Source of the DNA: JBMNKL01 sp050261495
GTDB taxonomy: Bacteria; Bacillota; Clostridia; Acetivibrionales; DTU013
Reading direction: 5' to 3'
Assembly (NCBI GenBank): GCA_050261495.1
Contig: JBLNDI010000008.1
Coordinates: 1-59,634, forward strand
DNA: 59,634 nucleotides
How positions within the stretch are numbered: position 1 is the first letter of the stretch; every line of letters starts with the position of its first letter. A program made the position numbers and the translations under genes. Below, piece by piece: positions 1 to 8,282 of the stretch. The notes under the pieces were generated by a model. It had not been told where the DNA came from. It saw only the letters and a list, made by a program, of their open reading frames with translations, and searched no databases.

Positions 1-167
1 ACCGCCGTCTTAACAGCAAAAGAAGTGTATTTCCAAGCGATACTGCTCTTTTGAAAGCTCTATATTTGGCCACATTTGAAGTTGTTAAAAAATGGAGTTT
101 GCCGATAAGGAATTGGGGTAATGTCTATGGGGAGCTATCTATCATGTATGAAGGCAGGCTACCATAG
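1..167 (+). CDS. IS256-family transposase, C-terminal fragment
   Basis: Frame 3 reads through from the window start to TAG at 165-167 (54 residues visible). It contains the run SVFPSDTALLKALYLATFE and then WSLPIRNWGNVYGELSIMYE, which are the conserved last helices of IS256/MULE-type DDE transposases. These enzymes excise their element as a circle intermediate and reinsert it. The catalytic DDE residues and the start lie upstream of the window, so whether the gene is intact is unknown. The visible part has no frameshift or internal stop. Confidence 0.85.
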   Translation, partial: RRLNSKRSVFPSDTALLKALYLATFEVVKKWSLPIRNWGNVYGELSIMYEGRLP

Positions 168-345
168 CAAAAATCAAATGGCCAATCAAGAGTAAATAAA
201 CGCCCTTCTTCGAGGGCGCTCTTGACATGCCATTTGCTTTTCACTATATTGTTACCAAGGGCTTGTAAGCCAGAATCTGGCCTACGAGCCCCATTGAAAA
301 TTATCATAGAAAGTTAATTTACAGAAAAAGTTTCACACAGCCACA
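1..345 (+). mobile_element. Right end of an IS256-family insertion sequence, cut by the window edge
   Basis: The C-terminus of an IS256-type transposase (stop at 165-167) is followed by about 175 non-coding bases. These include a 6-bp hairpin (201-206/213-218) and an AT-rich end around 318-345 containing TTTACAGAAAAAGTTTCACAC, the sort of sequence found at the right terminus of IS256 elements. The left end and transposase start lie outside the window, so neither terminal inverted repeat nor target duplication can be confirmed. The exact right boundary is inferred. The element abuts the decayed natural-product gene at 419-1365. Confidence 0.7.
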
Positions 346-418
346 GTTGGTTTCTCCATATGCGTAAATTCAAATTCGAGTGATAGGAAACCTTCTTTTT
401 GTTTAAGAGCAGATCAAA

Positions 419-1365
419 TCAGACTCTTATTTCAAGCAAACACTTATAAATAGATTCCTCGTAATCAGCAATTTTAAAAACCTTTTCTGCTATTCTTTTT
501 TTTAAACCTAAATTTTTTTCAATATATATTTTCGCAAATAATGATTTAATAACAAGCCACATGGGCTTAGTCGATTCCAATTTTTCTGCTATCGTTAATA
601 GGAGTTCTAAGTTATGCTTTTTGTATATTGCTTTTAGTGTATTGGCATACAGACACCTGCTTTCAGCAATAAGGGAAAGTTGCCAAACTTTTGGTATATA
701 TGCATTATTTTCTACGTTCTCTAACTCCTTAATTGGGTTAAATGATTCCTGAATAAACCTTCCAAATTTCCTCATAGTATTGAATATATCATGAGTTTCT
801 ATTGTTTGAATACTTCTATTAAGTATATCACGATAGTTATAACAAGAAATGGGCTCATAAGTATTTATTAAAAAATATCCACTAATTTTCTCAATATACT
901 CGTAAGGTAATATACATCTATCACATCTTGGTGAATAGTCAAGACAAATAAGACCTGTTTCATCATATCCAATCACCAATGTGGTATGTTTTGGATTATG
1001 AAATTGATTATCAACGTCTTTATTCCATGGACACCAATAATAATCAATGCGAATAATAATTGGTCGTTGCTGCGATAATTCTTTTTTCAACATTAATAAA
1101 AAACTATCCAAACTAGAGTTAAAGTTAAAATAACTCCAGCTAACTCCACAATAATATTTTTCAAATCAAATTCTAATGCTCTTGGGTGGCCCAGAAAACT
1201 GAGAGTCACCGGGGGATCCTCTCTAATTTCATAATTAACAGTAAAATCCCAAGCTATAGCATGTGCTAATCTATAGTCCCTGTTTTCCCATTCAGCAAAG
1301 CTTACAATTAGTCCTTCAAAACAATCATATGCTATACTGTCGGTTAGAGCTATATCTAATTTCAT
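419..1365 (-). pseudogene. BtrH/C39-like natural-product-cluster protein, split by a frameshift
   Basis: Two overlapping minus-strand reading frames, 1093-1365 and 419-1111, are halves of one protein. The first half begins MKLDIALTDSIAYDCFEGL and carries the Cys and AEWENRDY region of BtrH N-terminal/C39-like proteins often found in non-ribosomal peptide clusters. The second half carries IDYYWCPWNK, then an HTTLVIGYD strand, the Cys-His style core of that fold. Reading upstream of the second half gives KYYCGVSWSYFNFNSSLDSF, which continues the fold naturally. One base has therefore been gained or lost near the T/A tracts at 1157-1170. A GGGGGAATTGAA ribosome site precedes the ATG at 1365. The gene follows the LoaP gene by 96 bp in the same direction. 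A sequencing error could mimic the break. Function in this family (acyl transfer or thioester processing) is inferred by kinship only. Confidence 0.65.
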
Positions 1366-1461
1366 TTCAATTCCCCCTACATTAATACATAGTTTTTATA
1401 GTAAGTTCTCAAAGTCAAGTCCTAATTTGTATATATAGCCATAAATAAGTGAACTACTTTA

Positions 1462-1995
1462 TCAAGAAAGTACTTTTGATATAACCTCCAAAGCAACACT
1501 TACACGTCTCTTATCCCCAAGAAATGTAACTTCAATTTCTGCACGCCTTTTGTGCCTATCAATCCTCTTTATAATACTTTCTCTGCCTTTTAGTGGTCCT
1601 GAAGTGACAATTATTTTATCACCAATTATGAACCCTTTAGACTCTTCAGCAATGTAGTCATCATCACAAAAACTTAATAGAAAACTCTTTTCATCATCAG
1701 TCAATTTCATGAAATCAATATTTTTTCTACCAAGCAATTCAAAAATGCATGTTGAGAATCTAATATACTTATATACTTGAGCTAAAAATTTTTCTTCCCT
1801 TAATATCGAATCAGTAAAAATATATCCGGGAAACATCGGTTTAAGCTCTTTACGTAATATCTTTGAGTTTTTAAATATCAACTCCACTTGGGGAATAAAC
1901 GCTATAGATTCAGTTTTGTCAAATAGTTTATTCAAGAAATTACAGGCTGTTTGCTCTCTACCTGTTTGCACATGGAATACATACCAATTACTCAT
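1462..1995 (-). CDS. loaP: LoaP-type NusG paralogue, transcription antiterminator
   Basis: A 177-residue NusG-like protein. The NGN domain starts with SNWYVFHVQTGREQTACNFL and includes the LKPMFPGYIF strand. A C-terminal KOW domain begins near residue 122 (FIIGDKIIVTSGPLKGRES) and ends with a Lys/Arg-rich strand. NusG paralogues of the LoaP group bind RNA polymerase and a leader-RNA hairpin, so that long biosynthetic or polysaccharide operons are transcribed through terminators. The gene lies directly upstream of a frameshifted natural-product gene, which fits LoaP rather than housekeeping NusG (no secE or rplK beside it). The start ATG has an AAGGAGTATAT ribosome site. A consensus promoter and a leader of about 200 nt lie upstream. 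If the cluster it served is gone, the gene may be an orphan or may act elsewhere in the genome. Confidence 0.8.
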   Translation of the reverse strand: MSNWYVFHVQTGREQTACNFLNKLFDKTESIAFIPQVELIFKNSKILRKELKPMFPGYIFTDSILREEKFLAQVYKYIRFSTCIFELLGRKNIDFMKLTDDEKSFLLSFCDDDYIAEESKGFIIGDKIIVTSGPLKGRESIIKRIDRHKRRAEIEVTFLGDKRRVSVALEVISKVLS

Positions 1996-2046
1996 ATATA
2001 CTCCTTATGAGAATATTCTGGGTTTTAGTAGACATAGCTTCGCCCT

Positions 2047-2067
2047 ATAATGCTCGATAAGCACTAT
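2047..2067 (-). promoter_or_regulatory. Leader hairpin upstream of the LoaP-type gene
   Basis: The transcript folds into an 8-bp stem (2047-2054 with 2060-2067, one G-U pair) closed by a 5-nt loop. It lies about 50 nt before the start codon and has no U-tract, so it is not a terminator. LoaP-type proteins recognise RNA hairpins in leaders, so self-recognition is a possible but unproven role. Confidence 0.4.
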
Positions 2068-2091
2068 GGAACAACTTAATATCACATCATC

Positions 2092-2125
2092 ATATATTAA
2101 CGCGGCCCAACGACGATTAATATAT
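2092..2125 (-). promoter_or_regulatory. Inverted repeat in the LoaP leader
   Basis: ATATATTAA at 2092-2100 is mirrored by TTAATATAT at 2117-2125 around a 16-nt GC-rich centre. It could be an operator or a second RNA stem. It lies about 78 nt inside the predicted transcript. Confidence 0.35.
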
Positions 2126-2202
2126 TTCAGAGTTTATAAATTGCATATATTTATCTTTTTTGCATATTCCAACATAATATTGGGATAAATATGATGATTT
2201 TT

Positions 2203-2231
2203 ATTATACTCTATAATATTCCTTGTGTCAA
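2203..2231 (-). promoter_or_regulatory. Consensus sigma-A promoter for the LoaP-type gene
   Basis: On the minus strand TTGACA (2226-2231) and TATAAT (2203-2208) are separated by exactly 17 bp. Both hexamers are perfect. Transcription would start near 2196 and give a leader of about 200 nt before the LoaP start at 1995. Confidence 0.8.
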
Positions 2232-2482
2232 TAGTTTGATATTATACCTGTTTTTTCTACATATATCGACATAATTCGCCATCTTGCGGTAAACCTTTAT
2301 AGAAACAAAAGCCACATGCCATGCCAGGATGACAGCAAATCAGCCGTGAATGGGGGATTTGGCCTGAAAATGACACGCATGACATCAGAAGCAGCTGAAA
2401 AAAATAAAGGCATATTTGCTGGAATCGCCCGAAGCTTACATCCAGCATCCTGCCTCGTACCAATTTTAAACCAACCTGGTTA
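2232..2482. other. Intergenic stretch without a recognisable gene
   Basis: Between the LoaP promoter and the stop of the peptidoglycan-binding gene no reading frame resembles a known family and no ribosome site precedes a convincing start. No clear terminator for the gene ending at 2483 was found. Base composition changes here from AT-rich (left) to moderate GC (right), consistent with an insertion boundary. Confidence 0.5.
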
Positions 2483-3166
2483 TCACGGGTTGACTACGGT
2501 CGGGGTCCGCCCTATGCCGACTGCAAGCTCTGTAAGGCGCTCCCATGTATTGCAGCCCACAATACCGTCCTGGACAAGCCCCTGGTCGCGCTGGAACCTG
2601 ATTACCGCGCCGCGGGTCCCGCTCCCGAAATACCCGTCCAACCCTGAGCCGGTGTACCCAAGCGCGTTCAATGCATCCTGCAAAACAAGCACATATTGCC
2701 CGACGCTTCCGAACCTCACAAGCGGATAGCCGCCTGCGGCACAAGCCGGGGGCGATTCCCTGGCGTCAAAGTGCACCCAGGTAGGCGTCAGGTAAGCCGG
2801 CTCCACGTATGTCCAGACGCCTGTCGCCGCAGCCGTGTTGCGAAGCTGGTCCCTTGTCGCGCTGTTCAGGTTTTGGCCCACGTCAAAGGCAACACCCGCG
2901 TAATGCTGCGACATGGCGGCATGTCCTCCTTCCCATATGCGCTTGAAAGCATAGCCGACATAGATCGGGCGTCCCCAGGCGCTCCTTGTAATATTAAACG
3001 CTTCCATTGCCCTCCTGGATGTCCACAACGTATTTGCGCGCGAACTGCCCCTAAATTCGCCGACGGTCAGCGTCCCTCCTATATTGTAGGGCATAGTATC
3101 CCCCTCGCCCCTGGTATAATACTCCATGCTGCCCGTACGGTCATTATATACATAAATATTTGCCAT
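2483..3166 (-). CDS. Peptidoglycan-binding protein with M15-like peptidase domain
   Basis: About 227 residues. The N-terminal part carries the spacing of a zinc D-Ala-D-Ala type peptidase: SQHYAGVAFDVGQ (His and Asp ligands) followed by TWVHFDAR (third His). The C-terminal third is a classic PG_binding_1 repeat (FGSVGQYVLVLQDALNALGY, then DGYFGSGTRGAVIRFQRDQG and DGIVGCNTWERL) that docks on cell-wall peptides. No signal peptide is visible, so it may act inside the mother cell or spore, or be exported another way. Two starts compete: GTG at 3181 and ATG at 3166. The upstream AAGGGTGG fits neither perfectly. It stands alone, 142 bp downstream of the GH31 gene. The natural substrate is inferred from the family. 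Confidence 0.75.
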   Translation of the reverse strand: MANIYVYNDRTGSMEYYTRGEGDTMPYNIGGTLTVGEFRGSSRANTLWTSRRAMEAFNITRSAWGRPIYVGYAFKRIWEGGHAAMSQHYAGVAFDVGQNLNSATRDQLRNTAAATGVWTYVEPAYLTPTWVHFDARESPPACAAGGYPLVRFGSVGQYVLVLQDALNALGYTGSGLDGYFGSGTRGAVIRFQRDQGLVQDGIVGCNTWERLTELAVGIGRTPTVVNP

Positions 3167-3308
3167 ACAGTATAAAGCCACCCTTCACATAAATCCTTTG
3201 CATTCATATTATGCAAGAGCGGCTTTTTTTGATTAGCTTAGGTCTATCGGTCCGCCGCCGGCTTTTTAAACGGATTATAAATTTGTATTTCAAAAAATAT
3301 ATCTGTTT

Positions 3309-5630
3309 TTATATAACCGCTTTTATCACCGTCGCGCCTTTTTCAGGATCCAGCACTACGCCCTGGCTTGATTTTTCCACCGACGCCCCTTCAACAGAAG
3401 TTACGCTCATGATACCCCTGAGCACAGCCTTCCACGGCTTTCCTGCCCCTGTGGCCTCCAGCGTGATGGTGTTCCCGTTCCTTGCCGCCGAGCATTCCAG
3501 TTCAGCTTTGCCGCCGAGGTTATACACCACCGTTGAGGCAGATGCCCCGTCCTTCAGTTCAAACAGGTGCAGTTCCACGCCGGAAGCATAATCGTAATCA
3601 GGCCTGCTGTCCTCACTGCCCATTGCAATGATGGAATTCTCCCTTACCATGAGCGGCAAGCTGAAATAATCATGGTATTCGGTCTTCCAGCACCCTCCTT
3701 CCACCTTCGCGCCGTTAAGGAGATGGGTCCAGGCGCCTTCCGGCAGGTAATATTGCGCCTTGCCTTCCTCGTTGAAAATAGGCGCGACCAGGAGCGAGCC
3801 GCCAAGCATGTATTGCCTGTCAAGCTGCAGGCATCCGGGATCATCAGGAAACTCCAGCACCATTGCACGCATTACCGGGATTCCCTTTTGAGCCGCTTCA
3901 CAAGCAGCCGCATACAGGTACGGCATCAACCTGCATTTCAGCCTGGTAAAAAATCTAAGCACATCAACGGCTTCTTCGTCGAACAGCCACGGCACCCTGT
4001 AAGACTCGTTTCCATGGAGGCGGCTGTGGGAAGAAAGCAGGCCGAATGCAGTCCAGCGTTTGTATATATCCGGCGGAGCCGTCCTTTCGAAACCGCTTAT
4101 ATCGTGGCTCCAGAAGCCGAATCCCGACGTGCAGAGCGACAATCCGCCCCTGAGAGTTTCGGCCATGGAATCGTAGTTCGCGGAACAGTCTCCTCCCCAA
4201 TGTACGGGGAACTTTTGCCCTCCTGCCGTTGCCGAACGCGCAAACAGGACGGCCTCGTTTTTCCCCCGGTATTCCTCAAGCAGTTCGAAAACAGCCTTGT
4301 TATACAAATTAGTATAATAATTGTGCATTTTTACAGGGTCTGACCCGTCATGGTATACGACATCCGTGGGAATCCTTTCCCCGAAATCGGTTTTGAAGCA
4401 GTCGACGCCCATGTCCAAAAGCCGTTTCAGTTCACCCTGGTACCATTTGACCGCATCGGGATTGGTGAAATCCACCAGGCCCATGCCTGCCTGCCACCTA
4501 TCCCATTGCCATACGCTTCCGTCAGGCCTTTTAACAAGATAGCCCTTTTCCATTCCTTCGTCAAAAAGCCTGGACTTCTGCGCAATGTAAGGGTTGATCC
4601 ATACGCATATTTTAAGCCCCCTGCTTTTCAGGCGCGCCAACATGCTCTCCGGGTCCGGGAAAACATCTTTGTCCCAGGTAAAATCACACCACTGGAACTC
4701 TTTCATCCAAAAACAATCAAAATGGAATACATGCAACGGCAGATTCCTTTCTTCCATGCCGTCGATAAAACTTGTAACGGTTTTCTCGTCATAGCTTGTC
4801 GTAAACGAAGTAGTAAGCCAAAGCCCGAACGACCATGCTGGCGGAAGCGCTGGTCTGCCCGTAAGCAGCGTATAGTTGGCAAGGGCTTCTTTTGGAGAGC
4901 CGCCGCCTATAACATAATACTCCAGGTATTCGCCCGGCACGCTGAACTGTACTTTTGACACGTTCTCGGAACCAACTTCATACGAGACTTTTTCGGGATG
5001 GTTGGCAAATACGCCGTATCCCTTGCTGGATAGGTAGAACGGAATATTTTTATACGCCAGCTCGCTGCAGGTTCCCCCGTCCTCGTTCCATATATCGATC
5101 GTCTGACCGTTTTTAACAAACGGCGTAAACCTTTCTCCCAAACCATATATGTACTCGCCAACGCCTAAATCCAGCTGCTCCCTCATGTACGCGCCTTGCC
5201 CCGCCACCGTTATATATGCGGTGTTCTTGTGGGCATTGCCCGTTATGCGCTTGCCGTCGTACAAAAAATCAACTTTCCAGCCGGCTAATTTCTTTACTTT
5301 CATGCTCAGTTTTCCTGATGTGAAAATAATCGACTCATCATCCTGCTCGATCTGCGGTTTAAACCCTACCTGCCTGTACAACTCGAATGCGGGTCCCTTT
5401 GAAAGGACGCCCTTGAAATGCCAGATCTTCACGCCGATGACATCGGGAAACGGAGAACTGTATTCAAAAGTCAGCATCGGCCCGCCCAGCGTATTACCCC
5501 TGTGCCTGATCGGGATGGTGGCGGCGTACAGCCTCAATACTCCGTCTGAAACCTGGATATCCCTGATATCTACGGGAGCCGCAATGTTAACGCCTTCCTT
5601 GGTTACCCAGTATCCGTCCGTAAATTTCAT
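3309..5630 (-). CDS. yicI: GH31 alpha-xylosidase (YicI type)
   Basis: A 773-residue cytosolic enzyme of the length usual for YicI. It removes non-reducing alpha-xylose from xyloglucan oligosaccharides such as isoprimeverose. The catalytic nucleophile is Asp415 in FKTDFGERI and the acid/base is Asp481 in HWGGDCSANYD, matching the YicI pair. The N-terminal beta domain, the (beta/alpha)8 barrel from about residue 260 and the C-terminal beta domains are all present, and no signal peptide is seen. GGAGGGAAAACATT precedes the ATG. The gene is a single unit: the upstream neighbour ends with its own terminator at 5827-5857. GH31 also includes alpha-glucosidases, but the long YicI-like sequence and KTDFGERI motif favour alpha-xylosidase. 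No sugar operator was recognised in the AT-rich 160-bp upstream region. Confidence 0.9.
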   Translation of the reverse strand: MKFTDGYWVTKEGVNIAAPVDIRDIQVSDGVLRLYAATIPIRHRGNTLGGPMLTFEYSSPFPDVIGVKIWHFKGVLSKGPAFELYRQVGFKPQIEQDDESIIFTSGKLSMKVKKLAGWKVDFLYDGKRITGNAHKNTAYITVAGQGAYMREQLDLGVGEYIYGLGERFTPFVKNGQTIDIWNEDGGTCSELAYKNIPFYLSSKGYGVFANHPEKVSYEVGSENVSKVQFSVPGEYLEYYVIGGGSPKEALANYTLLTGRPALPPAWSFGLWLTTSFTTSYDEKTVTSFIDGMEERNLPLHVFHFDCFWMKEFQWCDFTWDKDVFPDPESMLARLKSRGLKICVWINPYIAQKSRLFDEGMEKGYLVKRPDGSVWQWDRWQAGMGLVDFTNPDAVKWYQGELKRLLDMGVDCFKTDFGERIPTDVVYHDGSDPVKMHNYYTNLYNKAVFELLEEYRGKNEAVLFARSATAGGQKFPVHWGGDCSANYDSMAETLRGGLSLCTSGFGFWSHDISGFERTAPPDIYKRWTAFGLLSSHSRLHGNESYRVPWLFDEEAVDVLRFFTRLKCRLMPYLYAAACEAAQKGIPVMRAMVLEFPDDPGCLQLDRQYMLGGSLLVAPIFNEEGKAQYYLPEGAWTHLLNGAKVEGGCWKTEYHDYFSLPLMVRENSIIAMGSEDSRPDYDYASGVELHLFELKDGASASTVVYNLGGKAELECSAARNGNTITLEATGAGKPWKAVLRGIMSVTSVEGASVEKSSQGVVLDPEKGATVIKAVI

Positions 5631-5826
5631 AATGTTTTCCCTCCTTAATTAGACCATACCAAGAGGATGTTTTGCTTGTTCTGATGTTCCGGTTTCTAAG
5701 CCGTCATCGCAAATAACCTGCATAAAAGCAATAGAAACCCTGATCGAATTTATATATTTATATTAACAAATTAAGTCATATTTTTATATTGATTTGTTGA
5801 AAAAAGACCAGGTTTTTGAAATGAAT

Positions 5827-5857
5827 AAAAAAGCGGCGCAGGCATTTACCTCGCCGC
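5827..5857 (-). terminator. Rho-independent terminator of the acyl-CoA dehydrogenase/ETF operon
   Basis: On the minus strand a GC-rich stem (5852-5857 plus 5849-5851 pairing with 5833-5838 plus 5840-5842, one bulged base) is followed by a run of six T. The stem overlaps the last codons of the CoA-binding gene. Confidence 0.85.
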
Positions 5858-6220
5858 AACCAAGACACACGCCTGTACCGTCTCCAAGCCAAGCTTCCTT
5901 GCCAACTCCAACACTTCATCGTCATAAGTGCCCGGTTGGAACCAGATATATTTCACACCCAGCCTTGCCGCTTCTTCGATAACCGCTTTTGCCCTTTTTG
6001 GCGAAACGACCATATTGACAACTTCCGGCAGTCTGGGCAGCGACGACAGGTCCTTGTAGCACCGGTCGCCGTCAACCTCATCATATAAGGGATTTACGGC
6101 ATAAACTTCGTATCCTTTCGCCTTCAGCTTTTTATATATCATGTTCCCGAACTTTTCCAGGTTTTGGTTGGCTCCTGCTACGGCCCATACCCTTTTTTCA
6201 AGCATTGCTTCCTCAAGCAT
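5846..6220 (-). CDS. CoA-binding domain protein (YccU family)
   Basis: A 124-residue Rossmann protein of the YccU/CoA-binding group. It has an N-terminal VWAVAGANQNLEKFGNMIY loop that binds the nucleotide, a VYAVNPLYDEV strand, and MVVSPKRAKAVIEEAARLG followed by YIWFQPGTYDD. These small proteins bind CoA or acyl-CoA; their exact role is unknown. The gene is the last of the acd-etfB-etfA operon, 17 bp after etfA, and the terminator overlaps its end. That position hints at a role in CoA-thioester handling, by inference only. A second in-frame Met at residue 6 (MLEKRVWAV) is an alternative start. Confidence 0.85.
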   Translation of the reverse strand: MLEEAMLEKRVWAVAGANQNLEKFGNMIYKKLKAKGYEVYAVNPLYDEVDGDRCYKDLSSLPRLPEVVNMVVSPKRAKAVIEEAARLGVKYIWFQPGTYDDEVLELARKLGLETVQACVLVAAR

Positions 6221-6237
6221 AACTATCGCGCCTCCGG

Positions 6238-7431
6238 CTACCCGAGCCTCTTTTTGAATTCCGCTATCAACGCCGGGAGTACCTCCAGCACATCGCCGAC
6301 TATACCGAAAGTAGCTATATTGAAAATAGGAGCATCAGGATTCTTGTTGATGGCAATTATCGTATCGGAAGAGGACATCCCGGCCAGGTGCTGCACTGCG
6401 CCTGATATTCCGCATGCAAAGTATACCTTCGGGCTGACGGTTTTCCCCGTCTGGCCTACCTGGTGGCTGTACTCGATCCAGCCCGCATCGACAACCGCAC
6501 GGGAAGCTCCTACAGCGCCCCCAAGCACGTTCGCCAGTTCCTTCACCAGTTCGAAATTCTTAGGGTCTCCCAGGCCTCTGCCTCCGGATACTATGATATC
6601 GGCTTCCGTAAGGTTCACTTTCTCACACAGTGTTGTAACCTCATCCACGACTTTTACCTTTACATCCACTGGCAAAACGATATCCGGCCGGATAATTTCC
6701 CCGATCCTTGACAGGTCCTGTTCCATGGGTTTCATAACCTTGGGCCTCACCGTGCACATTTGAGGCCTGTGGTCGGGACAGATAATGGTAGCCATCAGGT
6801 TTCCCCCGAACGCGGGACGCGTCTGGACAAGCAATCTCTTTTCCTTGTCAATTTCCAGCTTCGTGCAATCCGCCGTAAGTCCGGTGTTCAGCCTGGAAGC
6901 TACCCTTGGAGCAATGGACCGCCCGTAGGTCGTAGCCCCGATAAGAACAATCTCAGGTTTATATTTGGTGATAAGCTGCACAAATATATCGGCATATGAT
7001 TCATCGTTAAAATGATTCAGGGAAGGATCGTCAACCAGGTACACCTCGTCGGCCCCGTATGATACAAGCTTTCTTGCCGTAGTTTCCACATTGTCGCCCA
7101 TGAGTACCGCAGCGAGGCTGACTCCCAGCTGGTCCGCCAGTTTCCTGCCCTCTCCCAGCAACTCAAGCACAACAGCCGAAACTTCCCCGTTTTTCTGCTC
7201 TCCAAAAACCCAGACTCCCTTGTAAGCCGATTTGTCGACAGTGGAACTTTCTCCGTCCTTTTCAAATTCAATGGCCTTAAACTTGCAGGAAGAGACGCAT
7301 GCGCCGCAAAGGACGCAATTTTCAAGTATTACGGCCTTTTTATCCACTACTTTTATAGCATTGTAGGGACAGCTTTTTATGCATATCCCGCATCCAATGC
7401 ATTTTTCCAGGTTAATTCTTATGTCAGCCAT
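6238..7431 (-). CDS. etfA: Electron transfer flavoprotein alpha subunit with N-terminal 2[4Fe-4S] ferredoxin domain
   Basis: 397 residues from the ATG at 7431, chosen because GGAGG lies 8 bases before it. The N-terminus is a bacterial ferredoxin with two CxxCxxCxxxC clusters (Cys11, 14, 17, 21 and Cys39, 42, 45, 49). The ETF alpha domains follow, ending in the FAD-binding part (GRGLGDPKNFELVKELA and GQTGKTVSPKVYFACGISG). The same architecture occurs in CarE of the caffeyl-CoA reductase complex of Acetobacterium, where ETF bifurcates electrons from NADH to an acyl-CoA and to ferredoxin. With EtfB and the acyl-CoA dehydrogenase upstream, in the order acd-etfB-etfA, it would form such a cytosolic complex. 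Which acyl-CoA is reduced cannot be read from the sequence. Confidence 0.92.
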   Translation of the reverse strand: MADIRINLEKCIGCGICIKSCPYNAIKVVDKKAVILENCVLCGACVSSCKFKAIEFEKDGESSTVDKSAYKGVWVFGEQKNGEVSAVVLELLGEGRKLADQLGVSLAAVLMGDNVETTARKLVSYGADEVYLVDDPSLNHFNDESYADIFVQLITKYKPEIVLIGATTYGRSIAPRVASRLNTGLTADCTKLEIDKEKRLLVQTRPAFGGNLMATIICPDHRPQMCTVRPKVMKPMEQDLSRIGEIIRPDIVLPVDVKVKVVDEVTTLCEKVNLTEADIIVSGGRGLGDPKNFELVKELANVLGGAVGASRAVVDAGWIEYSHQVGQTGKTVSPKVYFACGISGAVQHLAGMSSSDTIIAINKNPDAPIFNIATFGIVGDVLEVLPALIAEFKKRLG

Positions 7432-7457
7432 TTGGGAAACCTCCGAATGTAATAATC

Positions 7458-8252
7458 TCAACCGCACACGGTAAACTGCATCGATAAAAGCTTATCGGCC
7501 AGTATTTCGGCCTGCTTGGCCGCATCTCCCTCTATCATTTCGCTCTTGGTTTCAAATACCGGCGCAAATGTTTTAATAACCTTGGTAGGCGAGCCTTTCA
7601 AACCGCAGAGCTCTTTATCCGCATTAATGTCTTCGGCGGTTAAAATCTTGATTTCGGCCTTTTTGGCCTTCATCATGCCCTTCAGCGAGGGCAGCCTGGG
7701 CTCGTTTATCTCCTTTGTAACGGTTATCAAAGCCGGGAGCGGCATTTCTATTATTTCGTACCCGTCTTCGATCATTCTCTGGCACCTGATAAAGCCTTCC
7801 CTTATTTCCTCAATCTTTCTTACGCAAGTAGTGTGGGGATAACCCAGCTTTTCGGCAAGGCTTGGCCCCACTTGGGCGGTATCCCCGTCGATGGCCTGCT
7901 TGCCGCAGATAATCAAGTCCGCGCCGCCTAACTTTCTGATACCCATTGAAAGGGCATAGGCGGTGGCCAGCGTATCTGAGCCGGCAAAAGCGCGGTCGCT
8001 TAAAAGAACCGCTTCATCCGCGCCAAGGGCAATGGTTTGCTTCAAAAGCTCAGCTACGGAAGGTATGCCCATGCTGATGACAGTTACCTTGCCTCCCGTC
8101 TTCTCCCTTATGCGCAGGCCTTCTTCAACGGCATACATGTCAAAAGGATTTATTACGGCTTCGACGCCTTCGCGGATAATCGTGTTTGTCTCCTTGTTTA
8201 TTTTCACTTCCGTGGTTCCGGGAACCTGTTTTACGCATACTACTATGTTCAA
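7458..8252 (-). CDS. etfB: Electron transfer flavoprotein beta subunit
   Basis: 264 residues. It begins NIVVCVKQVPGTTEVKIN with a TTG start, preceded by GAGGAGTG, and no ATG lies nearby in frame. It contains DLIICGKQAIDGDTAQVGP, the ETF beta signature that binds the AMP or the bifurcating FAD, and ends with the usual C-terminal arm. It pairs with the ferredoxin-fused EtfA encoded 26 bp downstream and with the dehydrogenase upstream. In bifurcating ETFs the beta subunit takes electrons from NADH. Bifurcation is inferred from gene order and the ferredoxin fusion. Confidence 0.93.
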   Translation of the reverse strand: MNIVVCVKQVPGTTEVKINKETNTIIREGVEAVINPFDMYAVEEGLRIREKTGGKVTVISMGIPSVAELLKQTIALGADEAVLLSDRAFAGSDTLATAYALSMGIRKLGGADLIICGKQAIDGDTAQVGPSLAEKLGYPHTTCVRKIEEIREGFIRCQRMIEDGYEIIEMPLPALITVTKEINEPRLPSLKGMMKAKKAEIKILTAEDINADKELCGLKGSPTKVIKTFAPVFETKSEMIEGDAAKQAEILADKLLSMQFTVCG

Positions 8253-8282
8253 TATGAAAACACTCCTCGCTCGCTTCTTGTT

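Noticed and set aside
201..218. Hairpin after the transposase stop as terminator
   Set aside because: The 6-bp stem has no U-tract; it may only be part of the IS end.
3567..4343. Long plus-strand reading frame opposite the GH31 gene
   Set aside because: It is the antisense shadow of a clear enzyme gene, has no ribosome site and resembles no family.
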